This document shows positions 62,900 through 64,000 of a stretch of 64,000 bases of DNA, one piece after another. Both the position numbers and the translations under genes were made by a program. The DNA lies in the NCBI RefSeq assembly GCF_916619195.1, contig NZ_CAKAKL010000002.1, forward strand, positions 1,056,001-1,120,000. Direction: 5' to 3'. How positions within the stretch are numbered: position 1 is the stretch's first letter; each line of letters begins with the position of its first letter. This stretch comes from Inquilinus sp. Marseille-Q2685. GTDB taxonomy: Bacteria > Pseudomonadota > Alphaproteobacteria > DSM-16000 > Inquilinaceae. The notes under the pieces were generated by a model that ran no database searches, was not told the origin of the DNA, and saw only the letters and a list, made by a program, of their open reading frames with translations.

Positions 62900-63799
62900 A
62901 TGGGATTCGGGATCTTCATCCACCGCTCAGATTCGATCTACGACGACAGCCCCGCTGAGCGATACCAGTTTCCCAGCCAGTATCTCGGTCGGGTTCAGGC
63001 CTGCGTCGGCGACTGGATCATCTACTACGAACCCCGAAAGGTCGCCGCGACGCGCGGCTACTTCGCCGTGGCGAAGGTCCAGCAGGTCATTCGCGATCCC
63101 GGCGCCCCTGGCATGTACCTCGCCCTGATCGAGCCCGGAAGCTATCTCGACTTCGCCAATCCCGTTCCGTTCAGCGATGCCGGCGGCGTGGTCGAGCGAG
63201 GCGTGTTGAACGAGCAAGGGCAGATCTCGGGCCGCGCCCAATCGGCCGTCCGCCCGATCTCTCCGGCCGATTTCAATCGTATCGTCACGCTGGGCCTGGA
63301 TCTTGCCGAGCCCATGTTGCCGCGCGTCGGCGAGCCTATGCCCCCGATCGGCCTTCAGGAAGAGCAAGCGCCGATGGAATTCGAGCAGAGCCGTGAGAGG
63401 ATAAGCGTCATTACCTCGCGGGCCGTTCGCGATCGTGTGTTCCGCCAGATCGTGTTGCGGGCCTATGACCAGCGCTGCGCAATCACAGGACTCAGGCTGA
63501 TCAATGGCGGCGGCCGGGCGGAGGTCGCTGCCGCCCATATCCGGCCGGTCCAGGCGAATGGCCCCGACATTATCAGCAACGGGATTGCCCTTTCCGGCAC
63601 GGCGCACTGGATGTTCGATCGCGGGCTGATCAGTCTGGGCGACGACCTGGAGATCCTGATCTCGCGGCAGGCCAACGACCAGGACAGCATCCGAGCCTTC
63701 ATCAACAGGACCGGTCGGGCGTATCCGCCTCAGCGGGCGTTGGATCGGCCGCATCCACATTTCCTGCAATGGCATCGGGAGCACTGCTTCAAGCAGTAG
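62900..63799 (+). CDS. HNH endonuclease with N-terminal PUA/EVE-like domain
   Basis: A 299-residue protein. The C-terminal half (about 165-290) is an HNH nuclease: FRQIVLRAYDQRCAITGLRL, VAAAHIRPV (H213), NGIALSGTAHWMFDRGLISL (H236). The N-terminal half (GIFIHRSDSIYDDSPAERYQFPSQYLGRVQACVGDWIIYYEPRKV ... YFAVAKVQQVIRDP) looks like a PUA/EVE-type module, a fold that reads modified bases in several restriction enzymes. It begins 7 bp after the methylase but is GC-rich like the chromosome. It is the likely cutting subunit of the unit or a stand-alone modification-dependent nuclease. Confidence 0.85.
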   Translation: MGFGIFIHRSDSIYDDSPAERYQFPSQYLGRVQACVGDWIIYYEPRKVAATRGYFAVAKVQQVIRDPGAPGMYLALIEPGSYLDFANPVPFSDAGGVVERGVLNEQGQISGRAQSAVRPISPADFNRIVTLGLDLAEPMLPRVGEPMPPIGLQEEQAPMEFEQSRERISVITSRAVRDRVFRQIVLRAYDQRCAITGLRLINGGGRAEVAAAHIRPVQANGPDIISNGIALSGTAHWMFDRGLISLGDDLEILISRQANDQDSIRAFINRTGRAYPPQRALDRPHPHFLQWHREHCFKQ

Positions 63800-63923
63800 C
63801 GCGAGCCGGCAACCACCTCATGGCCAAGCTGGCGTGATGCGCTGGGTTCCCTCCCCCGCCGTCCTGCGCTAAACCGGCACCGCCTTCCGGCCGCTCCGGA
63901 CTTCCTCTGCATCGGACCCCGCC

Positions 63924-64000
63924 ATGCCCGACTGGTTCTCGCTCGCCGAGCTCACCGCCCTCGTCCAGGTCGTGATCATCGACGTGGCGCTGGCGGGCGA
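63924..64000 (+). CDS. TerC/YjbE-family membrane protein, 5' end only
   Basis: The first 25 codons (MPDWFSLAELTALVQVVIIDVALAG) match the beginning of TerC-family proteins, whose first helix ends in the metal-binding D-x-x-LAGDN motif; the window ends just at that point. Members export Mn or handle metal/tellurite stress. No yybP-ykoY-type riboswitch is recognisable in the 124 bp upstream. Confidence 0.65.
   Translation, partial: MPDWFSLAELTALVQVVIIDVALAG

Noticed and set aside
63800-63923. yybP-ykoY-type manganese riboswitch before the TerC-like gene
   Set aside because: The characteristic conserved loops are not seen in the short leader.

Overview
The window comes from a GC-rich alphaproteobacterial chromosome, most likely Rhodospirillales (Azospirillum/Inquilinus-like). 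The signs are strong GC bias with long antisense shadow reading frames, an alphaproteobacterial RecA N-terminus with a GTAC-N7-GTTC SOS box in front of it, and an alphaproteobacterial DksA with one remaining zinc-finger cysteine. The lineage is an inference from protein character; no database was searched.

Layout. Positions 1-8.7 kb carry housekeeping genes on the minus strand (cimA partial, cysS, a NYN-fold protein, gltX, recA, a lipoprotein, dksA), interrupted by an AraC-GyrI regulator. 9.2-19.6 kb is mixed: a DUF4424 protein, a four-gene EF-hand / ECF sigma / anti-sigma / metal-sensor operon, ygfZ, a cytochrome c fusion, an M20 peptidase, a SufR-like regulator overlapping sodB, and a tacAT-type toxin-antitoxin pair. 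19.7-25.9 kb is a complete acid-sugar (L-threonate type) catabolic cluster, otnC-lacI divergent from MFS-ltnD-otnI-otnK, with two matching LacI-type operators between the arms. 25.9-40.4 kb returns to core genes (murB, a frameshifted ppdK, glyQS with an upstream gene string, a polyprenyl diphosphate synthase, tRNA-Pro, rhaM, a DUF2252 protein). 40.5-47.5 kb encodes a soluble molybdenum- and NAD-dependent formate dehydrogenase (fdsGBA-fdhD-fdsD) with its LysR regulator and two near-identical LTTR boxes. 47.6-57.9 kb has transport, cyclase, an MttB-like methyltransferase, N-carbamoylputrescine amidase, two paralogous LysR genes, an omega-aminotransferase and an XRE-cupin (PuuR-like) regulator, a likely amine/polyamine neighbourhood sprinkled with palindromic repeats. 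One of these repeats sits in frame inside the regulator gene.

57.9-63.8 kb is the accessory end: a vapBC pair, an unrecognised protein, and then a sharply AT-richer block holding a 764-residue DGQHR-domain protein with a HEPN-like C-terminus, coupled by a TGATG overlap to a Dam-family adenine methyltransferase and followed 7 bp later by a PUA/EVE-like plus HNH nuclease. I regard this three-gene unit as the best candidate for a little-described restriction or anti-phage system. The window ends in the first codons of a TerC-family membrane protein.

Family names rest on motifs and family knowledge read directly from the translations. Start codons were chosen from ribosome-binding sites, overlaps and family-typical N-termini.
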